Origin: Methylobacterium sp. J-078
Lineage (GTDB): Bacteria > Pseudomonadota > Alphaproteobacteria > Rhizobiales > Beijerinckiaceae
Length of the DNA: 64,000 bases
Assembly (NCBI RefSeq): GCF_022829285.1
Contig: NZ_JAKSYI010000078.1
Span: 1-64,000 of the forward strand
Direction of reading: 5' to 3'
Positions 9,302 through 18,562 of the stretch are shown here, piece after piece; the first letter of the stretch is position 1, and each line of letters starts with the position of its first letter. The notes under the pieces are model-generated. The model worked only from the letters and a program-made list of their open reading frames with translations, had not been told where the DNA came from and did no database searches. The translations under genes and the position numbers were made by a program.

Positions 9302-11350
9302 ATGGACCTCCAAGCTTCCGACCTCCAAGCGTCCGCGAGCCGATCCGTGGCTCCCCTCGCCTGCAAGCCGCCGCGTCTCGGGACGGCGGCGCCGTTCCTG
9401 CCCATGAGCCGCGCCGAGATGGACAGGCTCGGGTGGGACGCCTGCGACATCGTCCTGGTGACGGGTGACGCCTACGTGGATCACCCGAGCTTCGGCATGG
9501 CGATCATCGGCCGGCTCCTCGAAGCGCAAGGGTTCCGGGTCGGCATCATCGCGCAGCCCGACTGGCACTCGGCCGAGCCGTTCCGGGCCTTGGGCCGGCC
9601 GACGCTGTTCTTCGGCGTCACCGGCGGCAACCTCGATTCGATGGTGAACCGCTACACGGCGGACCGGCGCCTGCGCAGCGACGACGCCTACACGGCCGGC
9701 GGGGAAGGCGGCGCCCGCCCGGACCGCTGCACCATCGTCTACACCCAGCGCTGCCGCGAGGCCTACAAGGACGTGCCGATCATCCTCGGCGGCATCGAGG
9801 CTTCGCTGCGGCGCATCGCCCATTACGATTACTGGTCCGACAAGGTGCGCCGCTCGATCCTGGCGGACGCGAAGGCCGATCTCCTCCTCTACGGCAATGC
9901 CGAGCGCGCCGTGGTCGAGGTGGCGAACCGCCTCGCGGCCGGCGAGGCGCCGCGCGACCTCGACTCCGTCCGGGGCGTCGCCCTGTTCCGCCGCGTGCCC
10001 GAGCACTACACCGAGCTGCCCGCCGACGATCTCGATTCGGCCGACGAGGCCGCCGCCCGCAAGCCCGGCGAGACCGTGATCCGGCTCCCCGCCTACGACG
10101 AGGTCAAGGACGACAAGGAGGCCTATGCCCGCGCGAGCCGTGTGCTGCACCGGGAGGCCAACCCCGGCAACGCCCGCCCCCTCGTCCAGCGCCACGGCGA
10201 CCGCGACCTGTGGCTGAACCCGCCGCCGATCCCGCTCTCCAGCGCGGAGATGGATGCGGTCTACGACCTGCCCTACGCCCGCGCGCCCCATCCCGCCTAC
10301 GGCGACGCGAAGATCCCCGCCTGGGACATGATCAAGTTCTCGGTGACGATCATGCGCGGGTGCTTTGGCGGCTGCACCTTCTGCTCCATCACCGAGCACG
10401 AGGGCCGCGTCATCCAGAACCGCTCGGAGGAGTCGATCCTGCGCGAGATCGAGCTGATCCGCGACAAGACACCGGGTTTTACGGGCGTGATCTCGGATGT
10501 CGGCGGGCCGACCGCGAACATGTACCGGATGGCCTGCAAGGACCCGAAGATCGAGGCCGCGTGCCGGCTGCCGTCCTGCGTGTTTCCGGACATCTGCCCG
10601 AACCTGAACACCTCGCACGACGACCTGATCCGGCTCTACCGCAAGGTCCGCGAGGTGGAGGGCGTCAAGAAGGTGATGGTGGCGTCGGGCGTGCGCTACG
10701 ACCTCGCGGTCCGGAGCCCCGAATACGTCGAGGAACTCGTGACCCACCACGTCGGCGGGCGCCTGAAGATCGCGCCCGAGCACACCGAGCGCGGCCCCCT
10801 CGACCTGATGATGAAGCCGGGCATCGGCACCTACGACCGCTTCAAGGAGATGTTCGACGCCGCCGCCAAGAAGGCCGGCAAGAAATACTACCTGATCCCG
10901 TACTTCATCGCGGCCCATCCGGGCACGACGGACGAGGACATGATGAACCTCGCGATCTGGCTCAAGAAGAACGACTATCGCGCCGATCAGGTCCAGACCT
11001 TCCTGCCGTCCCCCATGGCGACCGCCACGACCATGTATCACACCGAGATCAATCCGTTGGAGGGCGTGCGGCGCGGCGGCAGCGAACCCGTCGACGCGAT
11101 CAAGGGGCTGCGGCAGCGCCGGCTGCACAAGGCGTTCCTGCGCTACCACGACCCCGAGAACTGGCCCGTGTTGCGCGAGGCGCTGCGGGCGATGGGCCGG
11201 GCGGATCTCATCGGGCCGAGGCCGGACCAGCTCGTGCCGTCCGCGCAGCCGCCGGGAACGGGGGCGGGCAAGGCGGGCGGGCAACCGCGCCCCTCACGCC
11301 ATCCGGGTGCGCCGCGTTTCACCACGAAGGGCATCCCGCTGCGGAAGTGA
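9302..11350 (+). CDS. ygiQ: YgiQ-family radical SAM protein
   Basis: YgiQ (UPF0313) proteins are radical SAM enzymes of unknown substrate. The 682-residue product carries the cluster motif C354-x3-C358-x2-C361 in [11 protein letters not shown], followed by EHEGR. The N-terminal domain contains [16 protein letters not shown] and [16 protein letters not shown], highly typical of the family. The C-terminal part ([14 protein letters not shown] and [14 protein letters not shown]) also matches. The start at ATG 9302 keeps the conserved N-terminal region, although no clear ribosome site precedes it; an ATG at 9404 would remove conserved residues. The last 35 residues are Pro/Gly-rich and basic. It stands alone, with rpiA about 190 bases downstream. 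Confidence 0.93.
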   Translation: MDLQASDLQASASRSVAPLACKPPRLGTAAPFLPMSRAEMDRLGWDACDIVLVTGDAYVDHPSFGMAIIGRLLEAQGFRVGIIAQPDWHSAEPFRALGRPTLFFGVTGGNLDSMVNRYTADRRLRSDDAYTAGGEGGARPDRCTIVYTQRCREAYKDVPIILGGIEASLRRIAHYDYWSDKVRRSILADAKADLLLYGNAERAVVEVANRLAAGEAPRDLDSVRGVALFRRVPEHYTELPADDLDSADEAAARKPGETVIRLPAYDEVKDDKEAYARASRVLHREANPGNARPLVQRHGDRDLWLNPPPIPLSSAEMDAVYDLPYARAPHPAYGDAKIPAWDMIKFSVTIMRGCFGGCTFCSITEHEGRVIQNRSEESILREIELIRDKTPGFTGVISDVGGPTANMYRMACKDPKIEAACRLPSCVFPDICPNLNTSHDDLIRLYRKVREVEGVKKVMVASGVRYDLAVRSPEYVEELVTHHVGGRLKIAPEHTERGPLDLMMKPGIGTYDRFKEMFDAAAKKAGKKYYLIPYFIAAHPGTTDEDMMNLAIWLKKNDYRADQVQTFLPSPMATATTMYHTEINPLEGVRRGGSEPVDAIKGLRQRRLHKAFLRYHDPENWPVLREALRAMGRADLIGPRPDQLVPSAQPPGTGAGKAGGQPRPSRHPGAPRFTTKGIPLRK

Positions 11351-11542
11351 CGGTCCGGCGCGCCCGGTCACCGGGTGTTCCAGGGGCGCTTCTCGGGCGC
11401 GTTGGACGGGCCGCCCGGGCATGCTAGGGGCTCAACCTCAAGCCGGTGGTCGCGCCCGTTGCCCGGCCGCGCCCCTCCTCGTCCCTCGCCCGAGCCGTCC
11501 CATGCCGAACGCCCTCCCCTCCCCGGCCCGCAGAGCGTCCGC

Positions 11543-12250
11543 GTGAGCGGCCCGGATCTCCGCCGCGCCGCCGCCGAGGTCGCCGTCGGGCTCGTCACGC
11601 CCGGCATGCGGCTCGGGATCGGCACCGGCTCCACCGCCAACGTCTTCGTCGAACTGCTGGGCGAACGCGTGCGCGCCGGGCTCGACGTCGTCGGCGTGCC
11701 AACCTCGGAGGCGACCCGGGTCGCGGCCGAGGCCGCCGGCATCCGCCTCGCCACCCTGGAGGAGATGCCCGAGCTCGACCTCACCATCGACGGGGCCGAC
11801 GAGATCGACGCCGCGATGCGCCTCGTGAAGGGCGGCGGCGGGGCACTGCTGCGCGAGAAGATCGTGGCCTTCGCCAGCCGCCGCATGGTGGTGATCGCGG
11901 ACGGCGCCAAGCGCGTCGACACCCTGGGCGCCTTCCCGCTGCCGGTCGAGGTCAACGCCTTCGGCCTCGGCGCCACCCGGCGCGCCGTCGCCGCCGCCCT
12001 GCGGGCCGGCGGCTGCACGGGCGAACTCGTCCTGCGGGCCCGCGACGGCGCACCGTTCGTCACCGATGGCGGCCACCACATCCTCGATGCCCATCTCGGC
12101 CGCATTCCCGATCCGGAAGCCCTCTCGGCCGCCCTCTGGGCCGTGCCGGGCGTGGTCGAGCACGGCCTGTTCCTCGGCCTTGCCACCGGCGCCATCCTGG
12201 CCGAGGCCCGGGACGGGCAGGCCGTGGTGACCCGGCTCGGAACCGTCTGA
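11543..12250 (+). CDS. rpiA: Ribose-5-phosphate isomerase A
   Basis: RpiA interconverts ribose-5-phosphate and ribulose-5-phosphate in the pentose phosphate and serine/Calvin-type carbon pathways. Starting at GTG 11543 gives 235 residues, the normal length. Family motifs are GTGST at 27-31, TIDGADEID at 81-89, and [11 protein letters not shown] at 96-106, which carries the catalytic Glu105. The open frame runs on upstream to 11375, but that part has no similarity to the family, and the GTG sits directly before the conserved start helix. A DUF2059 gene follows 60 bases downstream on the same strand and may share its transcript. Confidence 0.93.
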   Translation: MSGPDLRRAAAEVAVGLVTPGMRLGIGTGSTANVFVELLGERVRAGLDVVGVPTSEATRVAAEAAGIRLATLEEMPELDLTIDGADEIDAAMRLVKGGGGALLREKIVAFASRRMVVIADGAKRVDTLGAFPLPVEVNAFGLGATRRAVAAALRAGGCTGELVLRARDGAPFVTDGGHHILDAHLGRIPDPEALSAALWAVPGVVEHGLFLGLATGAILAEARDGQAVVTRLGTV

Positions 12251-12310
12251 GGGCGCCCCCCGCCCGCCTCGCCTCATCCCCTTGCCCTGATCCTTTCCGG
12301 AGCGTCCGCC

Positions 12311-12901
12311 ATGTCCCGCCGCCTCGCCGCCCTGGCCGCCCCCCTGATTACCCTCATCCTGACGGGCGCCGTCCCGGCCCTCGCCCAGGCACCGGCGCAG
12401 AAACCGCCGGCGGCCAAGCCCGGCGCCAAGCCGGCCGCCCCGGCCCCGGCCCCGAGCACGCCCGCCGCGCAGACCCCGACCTTCACGCCGAATCACCTCG
12501 CCCTCGCCCGCGAGGTGATGCTGAGCTCCGGCATCGCCCGCTCGTTCGACTCGATCATCCCCGCCTTCAGCGAGCAGATCCGCCAGAACGCGGTGACGCG
12601 GCCGGAGCTGACCAACGACCTCAACGCCGTGCTGACCTCCCTCGCGCCCGAGATGGAGATGCAGAAGCAGTCGATGATCGACACCGCCGCGCGCATCTAC
12701 GCCAGCCGCCTGAGCGAGGCCGAACTGGGGGAAGTCGCGGCGTTCTTCCGCTCGCCCGCCGGCAAGCGCTACGTCGAGACCCAGCCGCAGGTGCTCGACG
12801 ACATGGTCGGGGCCATGCAGACCTGGACCCAGGAGGTCTCGGAATACATCATGGTTCGCGTGCGCGCCGAGATGACGAAGAAGGGCCACCAGCTCCAGTA
12901 A
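12311..12901 (+). CDS. DUF2059 domain exported protein
   Basis: The product has 196 residues. A signal peptide (1-25, ending PALA) is followed by a Pro/Ala/Lys-rich linker to about residue 55, then a helical DUF2059 domain: LAREVMLSSGIARSF, a middle part with INQ-like acidic helices, and LSEAELGEVAAFFRSPAGKRY near residue 138. The segment AAFFRSPAGKRY is the best-conserved part of the family. The function of DUF2059 is unknown; members are periplasmic. It follows rpiA by 60 bases and converges with pleD, the two stops being only 22 bases apart. Confidence 0.85.
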   Translation: MSRRLAALAAPLITLILTGAVPALAQAPAQKPPAAKPGAKPAAPAPAPSTPAAQTPTFTPNHLALAREVMLSSGIARSFDSIIPAFSEQIRQNAVTRPELTNDLNAVLTSLAPEMEMQKQSMIDTAARIYASRLSEAELGEVAAFFRSPAGKRYVETQPQVLDDMVGAMQTWTQEVSEYIMVRVRAEMTKKGHQLQ

Positions 12902-12923
12902 CGGTCCGCCGGGGGCCGCCGGC

Positions 12924-14297
12924 TCAGGCCGCGGCGGCCTCGACGCGGTTGCGGCCGGCGCTTTTCGCCCGGTAGAGCGCCACATCGGCGCGCTTGAGCA
13001 TGTCGGCGGGGTCGGCATCGCCCGGGCGGCGCCAGGATACCCCGATGGAGACGGTGACGGAGACGGTGCGGGTGTCGCGCTGGATCGCGAAGGGCACGAG
13101 CTCGATGCGCTCGCGGATGCGCTCGGCGATGCCGTAGGCGCCCTCGGCCTCGGCGTCGGGCAGGATGATGACGATCTCCTCGCCGCCGTAGCGGGCCACG
13201 ATGTCGATGCCGCGGGTATGCGTGCGGACGCGGTCGGCGAAGGCCTTGAGCACCTCGTCGCCGGCCTCGTGACCGAAGGTGTCGTTGATCGTCTTGAACC
13301 GGTCGATGTCGAGCATCAGGGCCGCCACGGGGCGGTTGCGCAGGGTCGCCTCCCGGAACAGCGCCCCGAGATGGCTGTCGAGATAGCGCCGGTTGTGCAG
13401 GCCCGTCAGGCCGTCGGTGATGGCGAGCTCCATCGAGGCCTGCACGGCGCCCCGCAGGGTGTCGGAGAAGCGGCGGCGGCGCACCTGCGTGCGCACCCGG
13501 GCCACGAGCTCGTTCCGGTCCACGGGCCGCATCAGGTAGTCGTGCACGCCGAATTCGAGGCCCCGGGTCACCCGCGCCCGATCGTGAGCCTCGGCGATCA
13601 TCATCACGGGCATGGTCCGGGTGCGATCGAGGGAGCGCAGCTGGCTGCACAGGCGCAGGCCGTCGAAGCCCCGGAGGTCGAGGCTGACCAGGGCGAGGTC
13701 GAAGGCCCCTTCCGTGGCGAGCACCAGGGCCTTGTGGGGGTCGGCCTCCACGGTCAGCGTATGGTGCTGGCCGAGCGCGGCCGCGAGGCGGTCGGCGGAG
13801 CCGGGGCGGTCCTCCACGAGGAGGATCGAGGCGTCGAGGCCGGTCTCGGCGGCGGCGAGCGCCAGGGGGTCGCCCATGCCGAAATCCCGCGAGGCCATGG
13901 CGCGGGAGCGCAACTCGTCCGTCACGGCCTTCAGGCGCACGAGGCTGCGCACGCGGGTGAACAGGGCGGTGTCGTCGATGGGCTTGGTGAGGAAGTCGTC
14001 GGCGCCCGCATCGAGGCCCCGCAGGCGGTCCGAGGGCTGGTCGAGGGCGGTGACCATGACCACCGGCAGGTGGGCGGTGTTGGGGTTGCTCTTGAGGCGC
14101 CGGCAGACCTCGAAGCCGTCCATGCCCGGCATCATCACGTCGAGGAGCACGAGGTCGCACAGGCCCTTCTCGCAGATCGCCAGGGCGTCGGGCCCGTTCA
14201 TCGCCGCGAGCACGTCGAAGTATTCCAGCGAGAGCTTGGTCTCCAGGAGCTTCACGTTCGGGAAGAGATCATCGACGATCAGGATTCGGGCCGACAT
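12924..14297 (-). CDS. pleD: PleD-type diguanylate cyclase (REC-REC-GGDEF)
   Basis: PleD makes cyclic di-GMP and in Caulobacter drives the swarmer-to-stalk transition when phosphorylated. The 457-residue product has a first receiver with Asp9/Asp10 and acceptor Asp53 in LLLDVMMPGMDG-type context, a second degenerate receiver (about 150-270), and a C-terminal GGDEF domain. The active site is GGEE followed by Ile where Phe is usual. Five residues ahead lies RGID, an intact RxxD inhibitory site. ATG 14297 with GAGG just upstream was chosen over an ATG six residues earlier. divK lies 64 bases upstream on the same strand, as in other alphaproteobacteria. Confidence 0.93.
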   Translation of the reverse strand: MSARILIVDDLFPNVKLLETKLSLEYFDVLAAMNGPDALAICEKGLCDLVLLDVMMPGMDGFEVCRRLKSNPNTAHLPVVMVTALDQPSDRLRGLDAGADDFLTKPIDDTALFTRVRSLVRLKAVTDELRSRAMASRDFGMGDPLALAAAETGLDASILLVEDRPGSADRLAAALGQHHTLTVEADPHKALVLATEGAFDLALVSLDLRGFDGLRLCSQLRSLDRTRTMPVMMIAEAHDRARVTRGLEFGVHDYLMRPVDRNELVARVRTQVRRRRFSDTLRGAVQASMELAITDGLTGLHNRRYLDSHLGALFREATLRNRPVAALMLDIDRFKTINDTFGHEAGDEVLKAFADRVRTHTRGIDIVARYGGEEIVIILPDAEAEGAYGIAERIRERIELVPFAIQRDTRTVSVTVSIGVSWRRPGDADPADMLKRADVALYRAKSAGRNRVEAAAA

Positions 14298-14361
14298 CGG
14301 TCCTCGCGCGGGCATCGTGGTCTGGGTCGTCGGGGGACGGCGTGTGCGAGGGCCGCTTGTG

Positions 14362-14742
14362 TCAGGCGGGGCGGCTGTCGCCGAGGTACTGACGCACGGT
14401 CGCGAGGAACTTCGCGACCGAGATCGGTTTCGACAGGTAGGCCTCGCACCCGCCCTCGCGGATGCGTTCCTCGTCGCCCTTCATGGCGAAGGCCGTGATG
14501 GCAATGACCGGAATGCCCTTGAGGTCGTCGTCCTCCTTGAGCCACTTCGTGACCTCCAGTCCGGAGACCTCGGGCAGCTGGATGTCCATGAGGATGAGGT
14601 CGGGGCGGTGGGCGCGGGCGAGCTCGATCGCCTCGATGCCGTTGGCCGTCTTCAACGTGGCATAGCCATGCCCCTCCAACAGGTCGTTGAAGAGCTTCAT
14701 ATTGAGTTCGTTGTCCTCAACGATGAGCACGGTCTTCTTCAT
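14362..14742 (-). CDS. divK: Cell-cycle response regulator DivK
   Basis: DivK is a single-domain receiver that relays phosphate between DivJ/PleC-type kinases and controls CtrA through DivL/CckA. The product has 126 residues, receiver only, with Asp9/Asp10-region VEDNELN, acceptor Asp53 in [13 protein letters not shown], the switch Thr in AITAFAM, and Lys in YLSKPI. ATG 14742 gives the exact DivK length; the frame stays open upstream without family similarity. It precedes pleD on the minus strand, an order conserved in Caulobacter and Rhizobiales, so the two are likely co-transcribed. The promoter should lie in the 75-base divergent gap to the DUF3572 gene; no clear CtrA box was found there. 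Confidence 0.95.
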   Translation of the reverse strand: MKKTVLIVEDNELNMKLFNDLLEGHGYATLKTANGIEAIELARAHRPDLILMDIQLPEVSGLEVTKWLKEDDDLKGIPVIAITAFAMKGDEERIREGGCEAYLSKPISVAKFLATVRQYLGDSRPA

Positions 14743-14817
14743 GGCCCGTTGTTCCCGGTGCGTGGACGGCCCATTGTCGTTCGACGCATGCCCCGCCCTA
14801 GGAGATTTAGCGGATAC

Positions 14818-15120
14818 ATGTTGATGAAACGCAAACCCCATGGGGGAGAGGACGGGCCGGAGGGCCTCGCCCTGGCGGCCCTCGCCTGGATGGCCACCGA
14901 CGACGAGCGCCTGTTTCCTTTCCTAGAGGCCACCGGCGTGACTCCCGACACCCTGCGGGCGAGCGCTCAGGACCCCGGATTCCTGGCGGGCATCCTCGAC
15001 CATATCATGGCCGACGAGGCGACACTGCTGGCCTGCGCCGAGGCCCTCGACGTCAAGCCCGAGCGGATCGCGGCGGCCTGGCGCAAGCTCGGCCCGCCGG
15101 ACTTCGACGACGGGATGTGA
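14818..15120 (+). CDS. DUF3572 family protein
   Basis: This small acidic protein has 100 residues and no signal or membrane segment. It contains the family pattern [27 protein letters not shown] near residues 16-42 and a following helix-rich part ending PDFDDGM. DUF3572 proteins are confined to alphaproteobacteria, and their role is unknown. ATG 14818 is used; a second ATG two codons later at 14824 is equally possible, and the AGGAG at 14800-14804 is somewhat far from either. It is divergent from divK with 75 bases between them, an arrangement often seen for these genes, so the two may share a regulatory region. Confidence 0.85.
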   Translation: MLMKRKPHGGEDGPEGLALAALAWMATDDERLFPFLEATGVTPDTLRASAQDPGFLAGILDHIMADEATLLACAEALDVKPERIAAAWRKLGPPDFDDGM

Positions 15121-15252
15121 CGGCTCCGGCCGCACTTCGGCCGAACGATATCCCCGCGCGAATGGCGGGTCGAGGGTCGCCGCCTCCGCTGCGGCGCGGT
15201 ATGGCTCGGCGGCTCAACTCGTCGCGCACCGGTATCCGGAGATCCCCCGATC

Positions 15253-15675
15253 ATGAACCTCGCCGCCCTCTCGGCCACCTCCCTCTCGGCCACCTGGGCC
15301 CCGCGCCTCCTCAGCGTCCTGCGCATCATGAGCGGCCTGCTGTTCCTGGAGCACGGCACGCAGAAGCTGTTCGGCTTTCCCGCCCGCATGGGCGGCGGAG
15401 CGGCGCCCGAGCTCCTGTCGCTGCCCGGCATCGCCGGCTGCCTCGAGCTCGTGGGCGGGGCGCTGATCGTCCTCGGCCTCTTCACCCGGCCGGTGGCCTT
15501 CCTGCTCTCGGGCCAGATGGCGGTGGCGTATTTCCTGGCCCACGCCCCGAAGAGCCCGTTCCCGGCGCTGAACGGGGGCGATGCCGCGATCCTGTTCTGC
15601 TTCGTCTTCCTCTACTTCGCCGCCGCCGGCGCCGGCCCCTGGAGCCTCGACGCGCAGCGCCGCGGCCGGATCTGA
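15253..15675 (+). CDS. DoxX family membrane protein
   Basis: The product has 140 residues with four predicted membrane helices. The DoxX hallmark lies near residues 20-45: RIMSGLLFLEHGTQKLFGFP. Further on it has LELVGGALIVLGLFTRPVAF and a last helix around FCFVFLYFAAAG. DoxX proteins are related to subunits of thiosulfate:quinone oxidoreductase, but most bacterial members, including this type, have no proven reaction and are often linked to redox stress. It stands alone, with its stop four bases from the convergent end of the methyltransferase gene. Confidence 0.88.
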   Translation: MNLAALSATSLSATWAPRLLSVLRIMSGLLFLEHGTQKLFGFPARMGGGAAPELLSLPGIAGCLELVGGALIVLGLFTRPVAFLLSGQMAVAYFLAHAPKSPFPALNGGDAAILFCFVFLYFAAAGAGPWSLDAQRRGRI

Positions 15676-15679
15676 GGGA

Positions 15680-16354
15680 TCAGGCGCTGAAGCGCCAGAC
15701 GCTGCTGCGCTTGATCTCCGCATCCTCCAGGGAGCGGCTCACCGGCACCGTGTAGGTGGCGAGTTCGGTGAGCCGGTCGCGGGGCAGGTAGGAGCGGCCG
15801 GGATCGCCCAGCAGCACCGTGGCGCCCCGCGCGTGCAGGCCGGAGAGCCAGCCCGTGACGCGGCCCGCGAGGTCCTGCTCGTAGAAGATGTCGGCGGCCA
15901 GCACCACGGCCGAGCCCGGATCGGAGCCGATGAGGTCGCGCGACACCGCCTCGATCCGCTCCGCGACGCCGTTGGCCGCCGCGTTGAGGCCGATGGCCGG
16001 GATCGCGAAGGGGTCGAGGTCGCTGGCGGTGACGTGGAGCGCGCCGGCCCGCGCCGCCGCGATGGCGACGAGGCCCGAGCCCGAGGCGAAATCGAGCACC
16101 CGGCGCCCCGCGACGAGACCGGGATTGTCGAGGACGTAGCGGGCCAGCGCCTGCCCGCCGGCCCAGGCGAAGGCCCAGAACGGCGGCGGCAGGCCGATCG
16201 CCGACAATTCGTCCTCGGTCTTCTGCCAGAGCTCGGTGGCCTCGTCGGCCACGTGCAGGACGATCTCGGGCGCGTGCGGCACCGGGCGCAGCCGGGTGTT
16301 GGCCCGGATGAAGGCGAGGGGATCGGCCGAAGCGATCCTGGTTTTCGCGCTCAT
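15680..16354 (-). CDS. Class I SAM-dependent methyltransferase, ETFB-lysine/Nnt1-like
   Basis: The 224-residue product resembles the lysine methyltransferases of the ETF-beta/Nnt1 group. It has LWQKTEDE, then PPPFWAFAWAGGQALARY, then the SAM motif I VLDFASGSGLVAIAAA near residues 88-103, motif II SDLDPFAI, and ADIFYEQD, the group's variant of the catalytic D-x-x-Y segment. ETFB methyltransferases modify electron-transfer flavoprotein in alphaproteobacteria; that substrate is an inference here. The start ATG overlaps the stop of the upstream gene by four bases (ATGA), so translation is coupled. The pair is on the minus strand and converges with doxX. Confidence 0.87.
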   Translation of the reverse strand: MSAKTRIASADPLAFIRANTRLRPVPHAPEIVLHVADEATELWQKTEDELSAIGLPPPFWAFAWAGGQALARYVLDNPGLVAGRRVLDFASGSGLVAIAAARAGALHVTASDLDPFAIPAIGLNAAANGVAERIEAVSRDLIGSDPGSAVVLAADIFYEQDLAGRVTGWLSGLHARGATVLLGDPGRSYLPRDRLTELATYTVPVSRSLEDAEIKRSSVWRFSA

Positions 16355-16953
16355 GCCCGGGCGAACTCGCCGTAGAGCGTCGCGGCGGCGGCTCCGAGCC
16401 CGTCCGCGCCCACCAGGGCCAGCGCCGTGTCAGCCGGGTCGAGCCCCAGGGCGGCGGCATCCGCCGTGGTCTCGCAGAGGTACCGGGTGGTCCGGGTGGC
16501 GAGCGCCCCCCGCAGCGCCTGACGTAAGGTGAAGCGCGTCAGGCGCCCGGCGGCATCGGTGCGGGCGCCCAGCGCCGCGAGGTCGTCGGGCTGGTAGATC
16601 CGCGCGCCGATCCCCGACATCGCCGCCGCCGTGCCGCCGACCACGATCGCCCGCAGGCCGATGGCGTGGAGGAGGTCGGCCTCCAGGGCCTTGAGGATGC
16701 CGGCGAGCTGCCCCGCCTCGTAGCCCGCCGCCATCGGGTTGATCCGCGAGGTCCCGAGCGCGAAGGGCACGACACGGGCGCCTGCCGCCTCGATCGCCCC
16801 GCGATGCGCATCCACCCGCGTCACCACCGTCGCGGCGAGCCCGGCGGACCGGGCCGCCGCCACCAGGGGGAGGAAGCGGGCCGCGAAGCCCGTATCGTCG
16901 GGGGCGAGGAGGACGAGGCGGCGGGGCGCGCCGCCGGGAGCGGGGTTATCCAT
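16351..16953 (-). CDS. Half-length glycosyltransferase-like protein (N-terminal Rossmann domain only)
   Basis: The 200-residue product resembles the acceptor-binding N-terminal half of family 4 glycosyltransferases: RLVLLAPDDTGFAARFLPLVAAARSAGLA, then VTRVDAHRGAIEAAGARVVPF, then INPMAAGYEAGQLAGILKALEADLLHAIG. The C-terminal nucleotide-sugar-binding half is absent, and the sequence ends about where it would begin. Start ATG 16953 matches the conserved beginning; the frame is open further upstream without similarity. It overlaps the methyltransferase by four bases and would be translated with it. It may be a decayed transferase, a regulatory fragment, or a stand-alone family peculiar to this group. 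Confidence 0.72.
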   Translation of the reverse strand: MDNPAPGGAPRRLVLLAPDDTGFAARFLPLVAAARSAGLAATVVTRVDAHRGAIEAAGARVVPFALGTSRINPMAAGYEAGQLAGILKALEADLLHAIGLRAIVVGGTAAAMSGIGARIYQPDDLAALGARTDAAGRLTRFTLRQALRGALATRTTRYLCETTADAAALGLDPADTALALVGADGLGAAAATLYGEFARA

Positions 16954-17041
16954 CGGACCGGATGTAGCACGCCCCGCCCGGAACAGCGCATGGCGCGGCT
17001 CCGTTGACGGCCAACGAATCATCACAGGGACGGGAGCCAGC

Positions 17042-18253
17042 ATGGCCACGGCGCGCGACGAAGAGGGCACGGTCGCCGACCCCCGCGACGCCGCCGAGGA
17101 GGCGGGCCTGCGCTACGTGGACGACGCGATGCCGGGGCTGACGCGCCGGAAGAGCGGGACGGGCTTCAGCTATCGCGACGCGAAGGATCGGCCGGTGCGG
17201 GACGCGAAGACCCTTGCGCGCATCCGCTCGCTGGCGATCCCGCCGGCCTATACCGACGTGTGGATCTGTCCCCGGGCCAACGGCCACATCCAGGCGACGG
17301 GACGCGACGCGAAGGGGCGCAAGCAGTACCGCTACCACCCGGATTTCCGCGCCGCCCGCGATCTCACCAAGTTCGAGCACGTCATGGCTTTCGCCGACGC
17401 GCTCCCGGCCATCCGCGCCCGGGTGGATGCCGATATGGGCAAGCGCGACCTCCCCCGCGAAAAGGTGCTGGCGACCGTGGTCCACCTCTTGGAGACCACG
17501 CTGATCCGCGTCGGCAACGACGATTACGCCCGCACCAACAAGAGCTTCGGCCTCACCACGCTGCGCGACCGGCATGCCCGGATCGAGGGCTCGGAGCTCA
17601 CCTTCCGGTTCAAGGGCAAGAGCGGCAAGACCTGGGACCTCGGCCTCAAGGACCGGCGCGTCGCCCGCATCGTCAAGGCCTGCCAGGACCTGCCGGGCCA
17701 GGAGCTGTTCCAGTACCGCGACGCCGACGGCACCGTACGTGACGTGACCTCGGCGGACGTGAACGCGTACCTGCGCGAGATCACGGCTCAGGACATCACC
17801 GCCAAGGATTTCCGGACTTGGGCCGGGACGGTGCTGGCCGCCCTGGCGCTGCAGGAATTCGAGGCTTTCGACAGCGAGGCCAAGGCCAAGAAGAACCTGC
17901 GCGCCGCCATCGAGGGCGTCGCCGCGCGGCTCGGCAACACGCCGACCATCTGCCGCAAGTGCTACATCCACCCTCAGGTGCTCGACTGCTACCTCGAGGG
18001 CGCGCTCCTCCTGCAGATCAAGGACGCGGTGGAGGACGAATTGCGCGCGGACCTCGGCGGGCTGAAGCCCGAGGAGGCCGCCGTGCTCGGCCTGCTTCAG
18101 GCCCGCCTGTCCGGGGTGAAGGACGGACGGGGGCGCGACCTTTCGGACCAGGGTACGGCCAAGAAGGCCGGGACGGCGGCGCGCAAGCGGGTCGCGAAGG
18201 CGGCCAAGGCACGTGCGGCGGCACCGGAGTCCGGCCAGGGCCAGGCTGCCTGA
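17042..18253 (+). CDS. Type IB DNA topoisomerase
   Basis: This is a poxvirus-like bacterial topoisomerase IB that relaxes supercoils through a 3'-phosphotyrosine link. The 403-residue product has the N-terminal domain with GTGFSYRDAKDRPVRD and the catalytic domain with the Arg in RVGNDDYARTNKSFGLTTLR, the conserved Lys in FRFKGKSGKTW, the DFRTWAGT helix, and the catalytic Tyr308 in CRKCYIHP. The last 50 residues are Lys/Ala-rich, as in DNA-binding tails. ATG 17042 with GGGAG upstream was chosen; the frame is open before it without similarity. It is divergent from the glycosyltransferase-like gene with under 90 bases between. Repeat R2 follows it. Confidence 0.93.
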   Translation: MATARDEEGTVADPRDAAEEAGLRYVDDAMPGLTRRKSGTGFSYRDAKDRPVRDAKTLARIRSLAIPPAYTDVWICPRANGHIQATGRDAKGRKQYRYHPDFRAARDLTKFEHVMAFADALPAIRARVDADMGKRDLPREKVLATVVHLLETTLIRVGNDDYARTNKSFGLTTLRDRHARIEGSELTFRFKGKSGKTWDLGLKDRRVARIVKACQDLPGQELFQYRDADGTVRDVTSADVNAYLREITAQDITAKDFRTWAGTVLAALALQEFEAFDSEAKAKKNLRAAIEGVAARLGNTPTICRKCYIHPQVLDCYLEGALLLQIKDAVEDELRADLGGLKPEEAAVLGLLQARLSGVKDGRGRDLSDQGTAKKAGTAARKRVAKAAKARAAAPESGQGQAA

Positions 18254-18562
18254 TTCGAAGTTGCGAGAAAGCTCGGCCTCGGCGCGCGCCCCTCCCCCCT
18301 CTGCGGGGGAGGGTGCCTGCGGAGCAGGCGGGAGAGGGGGCGACCTCTCCGAATAAGGCGCTCCCCTCTCGCGGGACTTCGTCCCGGCCCGACCCGCTTC
18401 GCGGGCCACCCTCTCCCGCAAGGGGGAGAGGGAGACGCGTGGAGGGCAATCAACCATGACGAACCCGCTTCCCCCGTGTCGTTTGGGCACGCGGGCCGTC
18501 AGGCAACAGCCGCCCCCTTGAGCCGTTGGCGCAGGCTGCCGCCGAACGGGAATGTGAACATC
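18254..18562. other. Intergenic stretch between topoisomerase IB and an SDR gene
   Basis: About 309 bases without a gene. Most of it (18290-18434) is palindromic repeat R2, listed separately. The remainder, 18435-18562, has no recognisable terminator or promoter. The SDR frame is open back to 18476, but nothing in that part resembles the family. Confidence 0.6.
18290..18434. repeat. Dispersed palindromic element, copy R2
   Basis: About 145 bases of nested inverted repeats. The outer arms are CCCCTCCCCCCTCTGCGGGG on the left and CTCTCCCGCAAGGGGGAGAG on the right. Inside are smaller hairpins such as GCCTGCGGAGCAGGC and CGGGACTTCGTCCCG. It belongs to the broad class of CCCTCTCC/GGAGAGGG repeats common in Rhizobiales but is distinct from R1 and R4. 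It lies just downstream of the topoisomerase gene and may end its transcript. Confidence 0.75.

Noticed and set aside
9287..11284. A 665-codon minus-strand frame opposite the YgiQ gene
   Set aside because: Antisense shadow; the plus strand carries the radical SAM motif in frame.
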